64,000 nt of DNA from Procambarus clarkii (GCF_040958095.1 NC_091173.1:15978530-16042529); one strand, 5' to 3'; shown: positions 23,241 through 34,797, numbered from the stretch's first letter. Notes: a model not told the origin generated them from the sequence alone. Numbers and translations are program-made.

Positions 23241-23525
23241 GGTCTAATAGGGTTCTGGTAGCTGATTGGACAGCGCGCGGTATTCGTAATCCTGTGGCCC
23301 GGGTTCGATTCCCAGACTGGGCGGAAACAAATGGGCAGAGTTTCTTCCACCTTGATGCCCCTGTTACCTAGCAGTAAATAGGTATCTGGGAGTTAGATAG
23401 CTGTTACGGGCTGCTTCCTGGGAGGGGGGGGGGGAATAGTTGTAAGTAACAGTTAATTGATTGACAGTTGAGAGGCGGGCCGAAAGAGCACAGCTCAACC
23501 CCCGCAAGCACAACTAGGTGAATAC
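23241..23525 (+). mobile_element. tRNA-headed SINE-1 with LINE-B tail (full length)
   Basis: Head with A-box-like 'ggtagctgattgg' and B-box GGTTCGATTCC (23,302-23,312), then the body 'aacaaatgggcagagtttct', 'acctagcagtaaataggtat' and 'acgggctgcttcctggga', then the tail 'ttgattgacagttgagaggc' to 'caactaggtgaatact'. That tail equals the LINE-B 3' end, implying LINE-B supplied the reverse transcriptase. Other copies: 31,044-31,323 and 41,806-41,940. Confidence 0.88.
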
Positions 23526-24590
23526 TTACATTCTCCTCCCTGCTGACTTATCTCCCTCTACCCCAGACATTACTTTCTCAAAGGACTATCTCCTACCTTC
23601 CCAACTCTTCCCCTACCCGTTATCTCCCACCACCCCAATTATTCCTCCCCCTGCTATCTCCCCCCTCCCCCAAACAATTCCCCTCCCCACCGACTTCATC
23701 CGCCCCCCACCCCCAACCAATTCTCCCAGAAGCATTACGTCTCAAAATTTCACGCCATAATTACTTCGTCCTAAATACCTGTCTCTTCGAATCTCCTCAA
23801 CTTCCCTTGCAGGTTTATTTATCCTTGTCTCCTACTTCCCCACTATTATCCCCATCTACTAATACGTTCTCTAACTGATTCCTTTCTTATCCTCTCTCTC
23901 TCTCTCTCCCCTAGCCTTAACTTGTCTGCTGTTTCTTCCTCATTAGCCATGTTTCTCATCGATTCGTCATTTCTTCTCAATATCTCTTAATATACTATCT
24001 CAATATTTTGAACTTTTTCACCGATCATTAATTCTTCTCCCCGACTTTCTCCCCACTCAACTATCTCTCCAGCTTTCTCCCCTACCACGTCTATTTCCTC
24101 CCCCAAAATCTATTTTTTCCCCCTCACATTCCCTCCCCTCTTTTTCTCCCATGCTCCCACCCCTCTCTCTCTCTCTCTCGCCCTCTCCCCTCATCCCGAC
24201 ACCCGCCATATTGTTGTGCACACCAAGGGGGGAAATGAAACCTGTCGAAGGGGAATAGGCTGTTTTTCTGGTCGTTCCTGAGGTTAGTTTTATGAAATAC
24301 CATTATCATTTATTCTCACTTTATTATCGTTCAGCATTTTTCTCAAAAATAAAATTATAATGAAATTGTACCAATTGATCAAGACTTATTAGTTAGATTT
24401 TGTATGTTGGTTAAATTTGGCAAAAGGAAAAAATGTGAGTGATCTTGATGTGGCATCATGGTGCGTGGAGGCAAGGGGCTACACGAGTAAATAATAGCAA
24501 CAAGGGATCTCGCTTGTTTGTGGCGGCCGAGGGGAGGCTTATCACCACCCAATGATAAGCCAGTCAATCAGAGGGTAGTTTAGGTTGTCG
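23526..24590. other. Pyrimidine-rich then AT-rich unassigned sequence
   Basis: 23,526-24,190 is C/T-rich on the plus strand with scattered 'tctccc' phrases. After 24,200 composition is mixed. A 'ccaatgataagccagtcaat' stretch near 24,548 looks single copy. No gene. Confidence 0.5.
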
Positions 24591-24900
24591 GTGGGGCGAA
24601 CAGTGTTAAATGACAATCGTTACCTTGTTTGTATCTTGACTGGCGGGCGGGCGGTGGCGGCGGCGTTCGCGCGCGCGGGCCAAAAAGGAGGGTCGGAGGG
24701 TGGGTGGCGGGAAAAGCGTAAATAAATGGATCTATTATATCTATTTCGCGATTGATTTGATAGAGATTGATTCGACGAGGTTTATGTGGTGGGCCGAGAT
24801 TGGCGGAGAATAGCAGATAGTGCGAGGGATTGTATGGGATGGGTGAAGTTTATTATTAAATTATGTGGCGGGGAAGAGGGAGGGGTGTTGGAAGATAATG
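24590..24900. promoter_or_regulatory. Short CpG-rich island, possible regulatory sequence
   Basis: 24,648-24,682 is GC-rich with dense CpG ('ggcgttcgcgcgcgcgggcc'), next to AT-rich 'gatctattatatctatttcg'. It is not part of any repeat I can see here. A promoter or conserved element is possible but unsupported by any downstream gene. Confidence 0.2.
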
Positions 24901-25121
24901 TAGGGTAACCGCTACGTACTGTATTGTATGTGCACGTGTTTATCCACTGAATTAACTGTTTTCATGTGTAAGCCAATTTACATATTCATGGTCTTTAATA
25001 TATATATGCATTTATGCACGTGTTTAGTTGATGGTTACTTTAAGCCATATTGTATTCTCCAGTAGGTCTACCTTGCAAGGTATTCATGTCAGAGACATGT
25101 ATACCTTGTCTCTTGCTTGTA

Positions 25122-25125
<4 letters not shown>

Positions 25126-25201
<76 letters not shown>
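25126..25201. repeat. (TA)n microsatellite
   Basis: About 76 bp of TA, 10-20 bp from the LINE-B 3' terminus. Confidence 0.98.
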
Positions 25202-25203
<2 letters not shown>

Positions 25204-25217
25204 ATATAATGTGTGTG

Positions 25218-25470
25218 TGTGTACTCAACTATTTGTGCTTGCAGGATCGAGCATTGACTCTTGGATCCCGCCTTTCTAGCCATCGGTTGTGTACACCAAT
25301 GACTCCTGTCCCATATCCGTATCATATCTAGTTTTAAAATTTTGAATAGAGTTTGCTTCCACAACCTGCTCCTTAAGTGCATTCCATTTTTCCACTACTC
25401 TCACGCTAAAAGAAAACTCCCTAACATCTCTGTGACTCATCTGAGTTTCCAGCTTCCACCCATGTCCCCT
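25218..25470 (-). pseudogene. LINE-B 3' end with C-terminus and tail
   Basis: On the minus strand, GHGWKLETQMSHRDVREF (about 25,465-25,412), RVVEKWNALKEQVVEA (about 25,401-25,354) and NSIQNFK (about 25,352) form the classic LINE C-terminus. It is followed by 'ggcgggatccaagagtcaat' and a 'gcaagcacaaatagttgagt' end at about 25,219. This copy defines the LINE-B 3' tail shared with SINE-1. It is held between (TA)n and (TG)n tracts. Confidence 0.85.
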
Positions 25471-25484
25471 CGTTCTGTTATTAT

Positions 25485-25488
<4 letters not shown>

Positions 25489-25580
<92 letters not shown>
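25489..25580. repeat. (TG)n microsatellite
   Basis: About 92 bp of TG adjoining the inner edge of the LINE-B fragment. Confidence 0.98.
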
Positions 25581-25581
<1 letters not shown>

Positions 25582-26860
25582 GGGCTGGGAGGATAGGCAC
25601 TTCTCGAATGTTCGATCTAGAGTACAGTATCAGCCAACTAACAATCCTACAGTGACGCCGCCCACAGAAAACCCTAAAGCTTGTAATATTCCCGAAGAAA
25701 AGATGGTCATATATCTGCCTAACTTTCTCTTCTCTAGATGAAGGTCCAGGTTCAGTCAAACATGTGGCTCTCTCTCTCTCTCTCAATCTTTAATTATCCC
25801 TTCTCTAAAAATGTATTCACTCTATTCCTGTTATCCCTTCTCTCCGCTGTCTTATTCGCCCCCCCCCCCCCACCACTCTCTTCCTCTCCCTCTCCCCTCT
25901 TCTTCAACTCCGCTTTACTCTACTTCAACCACAGCAAAGTTCCTTCAATCAATCGAGTTCCAGTGGGGAAAGTTTCAAGATACCGTGAGAAGTGGAGAGG
26001 GGTGAGGGGTGAGGGGAGACACCGTGGAGTGAGGGAAGAAGGAGTGGGGTGAGGGCGCCGCGTGAGAAACTGAGTGAGGAGAAAATCAAGGCGACAGAGA
26101 GAAGAGGAGTGAGAGTAGAGAAGTGACTAGTGCTTCGGAGTGAAAGAGGGAAGAGGGAGAAAGGAGAGAAAGAAAAGAGTGTGAGGAGACATCAAGGAGA
26201 GAAGAGCGTTTACTTAGAAGAAAGAGAGAAGGGTTTTGGGTGATTTTTATAAATAAATACTGGAGAACGAAGGATATAGATAAGTAGATAGAATACATAT
26301 AGTGGGGATAGAGGGAGAGGAAAGGGGAGAGAAGAGGAGAGCGGAAAAAGACGAAAGGAGAAAGGAACAAGGGAAGAGGTAAGACGTATGCAAGATAGAA
26401 CGTGAGAAAGAGAAGGGGAGAGGTGACAGTGAAGAAAATATAGAGGAGAAAAGAGATAGAGACAATGAAACGAGAAAGAGAAAATGTAATAAGAGAGAAC
26501 AGGAAGTGATTCTGGCCCAATTGATGCAAAGAAAACAATATATACCGAAAAAACATTTCGGCAAAATTGACTTATTTTCCTTTCGCAAACATAATAACAG
26601 GACTAAAAGAGCGACAAATTCCGCGAGAGCAGAAGTGTCGGGACCAAGCAACTGCGCCACTGGGATCACCGGGGCCACATCACAGGCAGATATTGTATCA
26701 GTTACTGTGTTATATACTTGTTTAGAAACTGCTAAACACTTGTTATTTTTTTTTACATTATATTTGTTATTTTGTATTGTTACATTTTGTCCTTCCACTC
26801 AATAATATTGTGTCTGTAAGAGTCAACTCCCTTGTTCCGTGCGTACGGTATGTACGGGGG
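25581..26860. other. Unassigned; strand-biased low complexity
   Basis: 25,765-25,925 is pyrimidine-rich on the plus strand, including a C run at 25,859-25,870. 25,980-26,510 is purine-rich. 26,510-26,860 is balanced and apparently single copy. A 99-residue frame at 26,506-26,805 resembles nothing I know. Confidence 0.5.
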
Positions 26861-26870
26861 GGGGCGGGGA

Positions 26871-27036
26871 GAGAGAGGAAGAGAAAGAGGGAGGGAGAGA
26901 GAGAGAGGGAGAGGGGGAGAGAGAGGGGGAAAGAGGGAGGGAAGGAGAGAAAGAAGGAGGGATAGGGAGAGAAAGAGGGAGGGAAAGGGAGAGAAAGAGA
27001 GATAGGGAGGGAGGGAAGGAGGGAGAGAGAGAGAGA

Positions 27037-27134
<98 letters not shown>

Positions 27135-27140
27135 GTGAAA
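26871..27140. repeat. (GA)n-rich purine tract
   Basis: Irregular GGGA/GAAAG units pass into about 90 bp of pure GA. This is mirror-repeat polypurine, able in principle to form triplex DNA. Confidence 0.96.
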
Positions 27141-27227
27141 GTGAGAAAGAGTGAAAGAGTGTGTTCCTTATATGATAGTTCCTATGTGATTGTTTCAAAG
27201 AACATTCTCATTAAATAAATGAGTCTC

Positions 27228-27330
27228 TAGGAGCAGGCTTTAGATGAGCTGAGAAAGGGACACAGCTCTTGCTTGCAGCTTCACCAGATACTTCATTCGA
27301 CAACCCTAATGAACCCTAGTCTTAGTAAAA
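27228..27330 (-). repeat. Dispersed repeat R5, copy 2 (inverted)
   Basis: The reverse complement reads 'tactaagactagggttcatt' to 'tcagctcatctaaagcctgc', matching 19,785-19,889. Confidence 0.6.
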
Positions 27331-27440
<110 letters not shown>

Positions 27441-28234
27441 GAAGCAGTGTGAGCGCCAGGGTCGGGTCAGATGCTCTGTCAACACAAACTACTGATAACT
27501 GTGCTTGATTGATTCCTTTCAGGCCATACCACGGCGGGGGTGAGGGGGGGGGCTGGGGGGTGAGTGAAGGGGGGAGCGGGGAACAGTGAGGGGGAAGCGG
27601 GGAAGAGTAAGGGAATAGGGAAAGCGTGAGGGGTGGTGAAAAGGCGTTGAAGAGAATGAGGAAGAGCAAAAAGAGTGACTAGAAAGTGGATTGTGAGAGA
27701 GAATTGGGAGAGTAAGGTAGAGTAAACAATATGAGGGTGAGCGATGGAGAGTAGAGAGCTCTGGCAGTTAGTGTGACGGGCAGTGAGGAGTGGAGAAGAG
27801 TAGTTAGAGTGAAGGAAAAGTGCAGGAGAGTGAATGGGAGTGAAGGTGTGAGGGTTTGTGATAATAACAATATAGTGAGTGAGGAGGGGAGAATGTGGGA
27901 GAGGGGGAAGAGAAGAGTAGTGAGTAGGGTAGAGTGAGAGTGGAGGAGAATAGGAGAGTGTGGGAGACTGGAGAGAGCAGAGGCAGAAAAGGAGTAGTGG
28001 ATGTGCCGAAGAGCCGAACAAAGGAGAAAGCTAAAGATAATGAAGGATAATTTATAAGATATGGGGGAATGTGGAACAGTGGAAGAAGTGGAGTCTCATA
28101 GTAGGAGAGAATGTGAGAAGTGAAAGGGAAGGATGGAAGAGAGATTAAGGATAAATGAGAGAAAGCAAGACAGTAAAACAACTGTAGGAATAAAGTGATC
28201 TGTGACTGACTCATTTGGAATATGTGCCTTATGA

Positions 28235-28606
28235 AACTGTAAGCTAAGAGCGGTTATCCTACATCAGCCCCTCTCACGCCCGGCCATAGAAACTGATCTA
28301 TTTAATGAGATTATTATTAGTTTTGCACAAGATATAAACTCCCTTTAACGTTAAGTTACAGTCATGTAAGGTACAGAATAACTGTAACTGTGTGCCAGAT
28401 GACGCCACCTTCGTCTTCTACCTAATATGAATGTAATGTAACATTTAATACAATTTATTCGTCGTTAAATTGATCAGTTCCTAGAGCGAGGCTTCTGATG
28501 AGCTGACTAGTATGTTGATGATTCTGATGATTCTGATGGTATGTTGATTTAGGGGCCCGAGAACTATTTCTAATGAGCACTTATCTTAGTTACACGAGCG
28601 TCTGGA
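28235..28606 (+). other. R5-related fragment and unassigned flank
   Basis: 'gctaagagcggttatcctac' (28,241) resembles the right half of R5, and 'gaggcttctgatgagctgac' (28,487) resembles its reverse complement. The rest is AT-rich and unassigned. Confidence 0.4.
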
Positions 28607-28925
28607 ATGCTGACTGTTGTTCCCACAGTCAGTAATGCTGACTGTTGTTCCTCACAGTCTGTAATGCTGACTGTTGTTCCCACAGTCTGTAATGCTAACT
28701 TTTGTTCCTCACAGTCTGTAATACTGACTGTTGTTCCTCACAGTCTGTAATGCTGACTGTTGTTCCTCACAGTCTGTAATGCTGACTGTTGTTCCCACAG
28801 TCTGTAATGCTGACTGTTGTTCCTCACAGTCTGTAATGCTGACTGTTGTTCCTCACAGTCTGTAATGCTGACTGTTGTTCCCACAGTCTGTAATGCTGAC
28901 TGTTGTTCCCACAGTCTGAGATGCT
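28607..28925. repeat. 28/29-bp tandem repeat, 11 copies
   Basis: Unit 'aatgctgactgttgttcctc' plus 'acagtctgt'. Copies with cccacag are 28 bp. Each unit reads like a 3' splice site: CTGAC, then a pyrimidine-rich run, then CAG. Confidence 0.96.
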
Positions 28926-29550
28926 GACCGTAATATCCATGGCAACACTCCCGCTGTCAGGAAATCCCATTGTGGTTTCCATGACAACGTTCCAGCAGAT
29001 TCGACACCATGCTCTCCAAAGTCTATAATTCACTCCCAGCAACTGACTCAATGTTACCACAAAATTCGACTGAAATCTTCTGATTCTTGCAGAGAAACGG
29101 ACATGAATGGCAGACACGGACAGGCATGGCAGACACGGACAGGCAGGGTAGACACGGACAAGCAGGACAGACACGGACAGGAATGGCAGACTTGATAGAG
29201 CATGAGTTACGTGACACATGGACAGAGACAAGCAGGGGCGCACATATAAACATGAGGGTGGGACAGTTATGGGATCTGCAGATATGAGATAAACGGCCAG
29301 ACACAGACATGACCAGACACGACCAGACACAGACACGACCGTGAACAAATGCACTTCAGTTCCTAGCCTTCTGTGGGTGTATTAAATAGGATAAAATAGA
29401 ACAGGGAAGAAGAAGGAGGAGGAGATAAACGAAGGGAGCTGCAAGGAGAGGGAGTGAAGGTGATAAGTGATGTCTGATGATGCGAAGTTTGATCACCGAG
29501 AATACGAGAAGAAATAAGATATATCATTGGCGAAATATGTGTTGAATGGA

Positions 29551-29552
<2 letters not shown>
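28926..29552. repeat. 19-bp tandem repeat (29,090-29,190) in unassigned DNA
   Basis: Five copies of 'ggcagacacggacaggcat', then a looser 'gaccagacacgaccagacac' patch at 29,300-29,335. Remaining sequence is unassigned. Confidence 0.8.

Positions 29553-29634
<82 letters not shown>
29553..29634. repeat. (GA)n microsatellite
   Basis: About 82 bp of pure GA. Confidence 0.98.
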
Positions 29635-29638
<4 letters not shown>

Positions 29639-30392
29639 TACAAATCTGACATATTGAACATAAGATGAGTTACTGCACATTAAAACAATTACATCAAATA
29701 AAAAGAAAGTATTATGAGGTTACTGCATGTAGTGATCAAGTAGCAGGAACAGCTCCACCGGGAGGAGAACAATCATCAACAGTACCAACAGCAGCAACAG
29801 CAGAGCAGCAACAGCAGAACAGCAACAGCATCTTCATCAAGACAGCAGACAGCAAGCTTTTGGAGGTAATTTCCGCGTGAGCGAGGAACACACCACCACA
29901 AAGCGGTCCCTGCCCTCCCCCCTACCCTAACCAGCCCCCCTCCGCCCCCTACCCATGCCCCCCACAACACTCACCCCTCCCCTCCACCCCCCCCACCCGT
30001 TCCCCCACCCTCGCCCATACATCACGGGGACACTATCAGAAAATTAAGTCATTTGACAATTGCAGTGAGAGGAAATTGAGATGAGAAATTGAGCGTGAAT
30101 GATGATAAATTCCCGGGCGAGAAGGGAAATGAGAAATGTGCGAGAAGTGGAACAAAGGCAGCGATAAAGTCGATCACTCTCGGGAGACTGGCGGGGGAGA
30201 CGGCGTCTTGCTTGTTCCTCCTCACGCCGCCCTCACCCTAACAAATAACTCTTCTTGTTTAATAAACTGTTCTTGTTTTCCCATCTCTTGTGTCACGCCA
30301 CCGGCCAGAATTTTTAAACCGATGTCGGGGTAATTACGGCCGCTCCGAGCACTCTTGCTGGAGCGGCCCTCTGGGTGCCGCCTGCCTCCACA
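29635..30392. other. Unassigned; CAG/CAA patch, C-rich patch, then balanced sequence
   Basis: 29,780-29,850 has 'agcagcaacagcagagcagc'-type triplets. 29,905-30,020 is C-rich. 30,030-30,390 is balanced and apparently single copy, a candidate for comparison between species. No convincing open frame. Confidence 0.45.
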
Positions 30393-30406
30393 CACACACA
30401 CTCACA

Positions 30407-30468
<62 letters not shown>
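30393..30468. repeat. (CA)n microsatellite
   Basis: About 75 bp of CA with CTCA interruptions at the left. Confidence 0.97.
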
Positions 30469-30497
30469 ACAGGTGTTCTCTACCTTGTGTTGGGCAC

Positions 30498-30730
30498 TGT
30501 GGGGGGGGGGGGGTCGGCAACTGTGGGTGGTCGAAGACTGTGAAGTACTTGGGCAGGAGGAGTTTCGGGTACAGAGTGGGATATGGAACTGAGGAGGGTC
30601 CAGAACTCTGACTGTGGAAAGCCAGAGACTGTGGGGGATTGGGGGGGGGGGGGGGGGTTGGGGGTCTGTGACTGAGGGGGGATAAGAGACTGTCGGGGTG
30701 GGGGGGGGGGGAGTCGGGGGTAGGGGGGAA
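30498..30730. repeat. G-run rich tract
   Basis: G runs of 10 to 16 at about 30,501, 30,639 and 30,701 and many shorter ones. Strong G-quadruplex potential on the plus strand, and also a likely sequencing-error zone. 30,731-31,043 is unassigned. Confidence 0.85.
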
Positions 30731-31043
30731 TGTGAGGATCGGACATGTGGATTTTTGTAAAATTGTGCAGTTTTTCGCTTCTGAACATTTGAGTGTAAAC
30801 GCTGGCCATGGCTCTCAGTTGATGCATGGAGATGACGCGCAGTGTGTTGACATCAATGGTCATGTTGACGTGGCTGCCTTGGCTTAACCATTGTTTGATA
30901 ACGTGGCTGTCTTAGCTCTAGCAAGTGTTGGAGATGTTTACGTAGGCTTTGCTAAAACAAGTGTTGGGAGTGTTGACGTGTTGTTGTGTGTTATAAACAC
31001 CGATGACTACATGTCATGTGTGGACATAGGGCTGTGTGTTTAC

Positions 31044-31323
31044 TAGTTGTGTTTTTGCGGGGGTTGAGCTTTGCTCTTTCGGCCCGCCTCTCAACTGTCA
31101 ATTAACTGTTTACTAACTACTTTTTTTTTTCCCCCACACCACACACACACACACCAGGAAGCAGCCCGTGACAGCTGACTAACTCCCAGGTACCTATTTA
31201 CTGCTAGGTAACAGGGGCACTTAGGTTGAAAGAAACTTTGCCCATTTGTTTCTGCCTCGTGCGGGAATCGAACCCGCGCCACAGAATTACGAGTCCTGCG
31301 CGCTATCCACCAGGCTACGAGGC
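31044..31323 (-). mobile_element. SINE-1 with LINE-B tail (full length)
   Basis: Minus-strand copy of the 23,241 element: head with B-box (31,274-31,264), body 'aacaaatgggcaaagtttct', tail 'aattgacagttgagaggcgg'. An A-run and a CA tract (31,116-31,155, shown as T and ACAC on the plus strand) separate body from tail. Confidence 0.88.
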
Positions 31324-32265
31324 CTGTGTGGACATAGGGCTGTGTGGACACAGACTCTCGTGACACCACACAACGTCAAAATACTGCAGTGAGGAAGGCA
31401 GTGAATTTGACGCCATCGTGTGGAGGCAGTTATCAGCTTGCAGCAGTAATAGTGTGTAAGATAATATTTGTATCACAGGCCTCTCAAAAGTCCTTACGGA
31501 CACGTACATAATATATTGTCAAACTAAATACTTAAAATATAGTTTTAATCACACTCTGATGACTGACTCTTTGATATAACTAACTATATATGAATCATTA
31601 CACAGCAAACAAAAAGCACAAATGGGAGATGTACATAAATATCAACATTAGTACACAACAGTAACAATGGTAGCCCAACTTTCCCAAGTCATAATGGACC
31701 TCGTCCTCTTCACTGACACTCCCTGAAAAACGCAGCGAGTTTAGCCTAGCCAGAAGCGTCAGCTCCTAGACACCAACCCACCTAACCTACCGGAACCGAT
31801 ACTCATTAGGACCAGGAAGCGTCAATTTTGCGGTGATTTAAATTTCCTTAAACCACTGCAATTTTTACGTTCGGGGGTCAATAGTGTAATAAATGTAGTG
31901 TTGAGTAAGAGGAGAGGTTGATAGGTCAACACCGGCCACATGAGTCATACTACACACGTGTTACTGACATGATCATCATGAACGTTGAACGTCTAACACA
32001 TTATTTTGTTTCCAACTAAAATAATTTACTAAAATAATAAAGAGAAATGGAATAATAATTTACTAAAATAATAAAGATATGGATCATAGAGCGACGAAGC
32101 CAACGGATCATATTTATCATGTATCATGATTTATCAGAAGTTTAATACATTTACTAACATCTTCAATCCAGATTAATACAAGAAAAAGCAGTTTATTATT
32201 GAATACTGTACACACACAAGTGAGTGTGTGTACCATGGTGAGTACACACACAAGTTTGCGACGAG
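31324..32265. other. Unassigned AT-rich sequence
   Basis: No coding or repeat family recognised. There is a local duplication of 'aataatttactaaaataata' near 32,020-32,065. Confidence 0.5.
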
Positions 32266-32269
32266 GTAC

Positions 32270-32500
32270 GTCCCAGAATCGCGAGGGATGGGGTATGAAA
32301 AGCGACTGAAGGAACCAAACCTGACAGCGCTAGAAAAAAAATGGGAACGGGTAGATATGATGGGAACCTTAGGCACACCTAGGTGAAGACAGAGAAATAT
32401 ATGTAGTAGATATGATAGAGGAAAATAAGTTCTGGTGTCTGTACATTAGACAACCAACAGTTAGAAAGGCGGTGTCCAAGAGCAACCGGCTCTTTTATCC
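32270..32500 (+). pseudogene. LINE-B C-terminal fragment and tail
   Basis: An open stretch at 32,270-32,386 reads VPESRGMGYEKRLKE then PNLTALEKKWERVDMM, matching the segment after the thumb in LINE-B-type elements. 'gaaaggcggtgtccaagagc' (about 32,465) resembles the family tail. The C-terminal WNALKEQ part is not recognisable, so it is internally deleted or worn. Confidence 0.75.
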
Positions 32501-33115
32501 CAACCTGAACACAAAATCACAAAAAGGAGAAGACTGAAATTTATGAAGGAATTCTAAATACAACCATCAAAGAGCGAGGCATAAAACGGGTGATTGGCGG
32601 GAGGTCGATTTAATCAGGTCACTGAACTAGAAAATAAACTGGAATGGGGACGGTTGAGAGAGTCGCGTTGAGCTGGTTCAAGAGTCTCTGAGTAGCTTGG
32701 AGTAGCCTGAAGTAGCTCCTCGGACCTCAAGAGTAGCCTATTGGGGAGTCTCCAATACTAACACTTAAAGTTCGGAATTTTGTGGCTTGTTTTTCCAATT
32801 GTAAAGTTCTCAATTTCTTTTTCATTTAAATGTCATAATTACCTTAACTTGTTATAACATATAAGAATATAATAACTCTTGTATAAATAAATAAATAAAA
32901 TAAATAAATAAAATAAATAATTTAAATAACAATAATTATGTAATAAAAATAATAATTTATAATAATAATTATTATATCACCAGCAGCAATGAACTAGGCA
33001 TTGACGTGACCCCGGGGGACATCCTCGCCCCTCCATCCATATGTCACAATATAAGTTATGTGATATATTCTTAGAACCATTACTCTGTTTATGGCTCCAC
33101 CCCCCCCCCCACCCT
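32501..33115. other. Unassigned AT-rich sequence
   Basis: Includes (AAAT)n and (AAT)n patches at 32,885-32,975. No gene. Confidence 0.5.
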
Positions 33116-33130
33116 CTCTCTCTCTCTCTT

Positions 33131-33206
<76 letters not shown>
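33116..33206. repeat. (CT)n microsatellite
   Basis: About 90 bp of CT after a 10-base C run. Confidence 0.97.
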
Positions 33207-33210
<4 letters not shown>

Positions 33211-33444
33211 CCGCCAAGGCCTCCTACCTGCACAATATAAATGCCGTTCAACAGAATTTGCCATTACTTAAATCACTTAAAATTACCTGGAAGGAACTAT
33301 ACAAGTTGTCCATTACTTAGAGCGTTTAAAGATTCACAAAACAGTCGACTAACCAAAACCAATTCAAAACAAATGAAATATTTAAAAATACCTGATAATA
33401 TATGAGTTTTATCAGCGAGAACGTTAATGTCTGATATTCCAACC

Positions 33445-33665
33445 TGTCTTCTCTAATAGTACATCGCATTTTGACGTATAAATCTCCTGAGGCCAAAAAC
33501 TCATATACTAATAATTATAGCGGCTGGCAGAAATTGACGAGATGTCCTGTTTTCTATGTGTGGGTCCTTGGTTAGGTTAGGTTAGGTTCGATCAAGTTAG
33601 TACATCATTTTAGTGACGTTGTGAACGCTGGAGAGGACGGCTGGATACTCAGCGTCTGATACTGA
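33445..33665. mobile_element. Palindromic element P3, copy 1 (worn)
   Basis: Shares with 56,397-56,850 the order 'cctgtcttctct', 'aggccaaaaactc', 'gtcctgttttctatg' and a central 'ttggttaggttaggttaggt' (TTAGG units at about 33,570-33,588), then a weak inverted right arm 'gaggacggctgg'. Non-coding. Confidence 0.55.
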
Positions 33666-33821
33666 TGTTTGTCGTCTTAAAACTCCTCGCTAATAATACA
33701 ACAATGACCACTAATCGCCAAATAACGTTGTATAAGTCTGCGGTAATCATATATAATTATTCTCTACAATCATTAAATATGATCGTTACTTAATATAACG
33801 TAACACAATTTTTGTTCCTGG

Positions 33822-33895
33822 GTTACCTTACCTTGCGGTTACCTTCCTTTGGTTCCGAGGATCATCGTCCTCGCGGCCCGGTCTCTGACTAGGGT
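33822..33895 (+). mobile_element. P2 family, single arm
   Basis: 'accttccttt' then 'gatcatcgtcctcgcggccc' matches the left arm at 3342-3398. Confidence 0.6.
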
Positions 33896-33959
33896 AATGT
33901 TATTTTCCGATTGCTTATGCCTTTATTATATAGAAAACGGCTATCAGTCCCCTCAAGCT

Positions 33960-34085
33960 CTGCATTGTCCTTCACCAAAGACAGCTTAGGGAAGACGTCT
34001 TGAAGGAACCTGAAGGCTGTCGACTTATAAGGAGTCGGCAGCCTTCCGGTACCTTCAGACGTCCTCCCCGGGTAATTATCAAAAG
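33960..34085. repeat. Imperfect inverted repeat, about 35-bp arms
   Basis: 'ggaagacgtcttgaagg' to 'gaaggctgtcgact' faces 'agtcggcagccttccggtac' to 'cagacgtcctcc'. Sequence on to 34,584 is unassigned. Confidence 0.65.
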
Positions 34086-34589
34086 AAGACACCAAGCCGG
34101 GGAACGTCTTCTCTGAAATGTCTTTGGCCAGCCAGCCTTCTCAAGTTGTCACAACGGACAGACAATGATGTATGAAACTACCCAAACCCAACCCAACCAA
34201 TGGACCCACGCACAGTAAACGTGATTGTTTGTGTGCCGCTATGATACATAGTAGTTACTTTACATCAAATGTTTGCTCGTAAACTCTAAATGTTTGCAAA
34301 CTCTTATTTCCAGCCAACAGAGAAAGTATCCTTCATCCCAGATGTAATTTTTCAGTGTATTTATTACACTAAACTGAGTTGTGAGGGATGGCGAATCAGG
34401 TCACAGTGTAACCCACCTGGACCTTCTGGTGTGGACTTAGATGAGAGCTCGACGGTGAACTGCAGCTCACGGTAATTGAACAGTTTACTTACTGGTCAGT
34501 AATAAAAATCCGATAACTGTATTGAAAGATGCGATAGTGACTAATATTGTAAATACCTTCAACAATGTCCCGGCAAAATGCCACCCAAG

Positions 34590-34765
34590 AGACGCTGATG
34601 CGAGACGATATCGCGAGTAATAACATTACATTCGAACAAATCCACGAGGGCCGTGACGAGGATTCGAACCTAACATTACATTCACTTGGATTATCGGACT
34701 GAACTTAGACCAGTGAGGTATGAGGCCATCACTCTACCACCCATGCCAGTAGACCCATGGGACAA
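34590..34765 (-). mobile_element. tRNA-headed SINE-3, copy 1
   Basis: Minus strand: 'gggtggtagagtgatggcct' (A-box region, about 34,741) and B-box GGTTCGAATCC (34,670-34,660), then 'tcgtcacggccctcgtggat', the family body also present at 55,125-55,150. Not a functional tRNA. Confidence 0.7.
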
Positions 34766-34797
34766 CCTCTCTAAATGTTTCACCAGCGTATTGTAAA

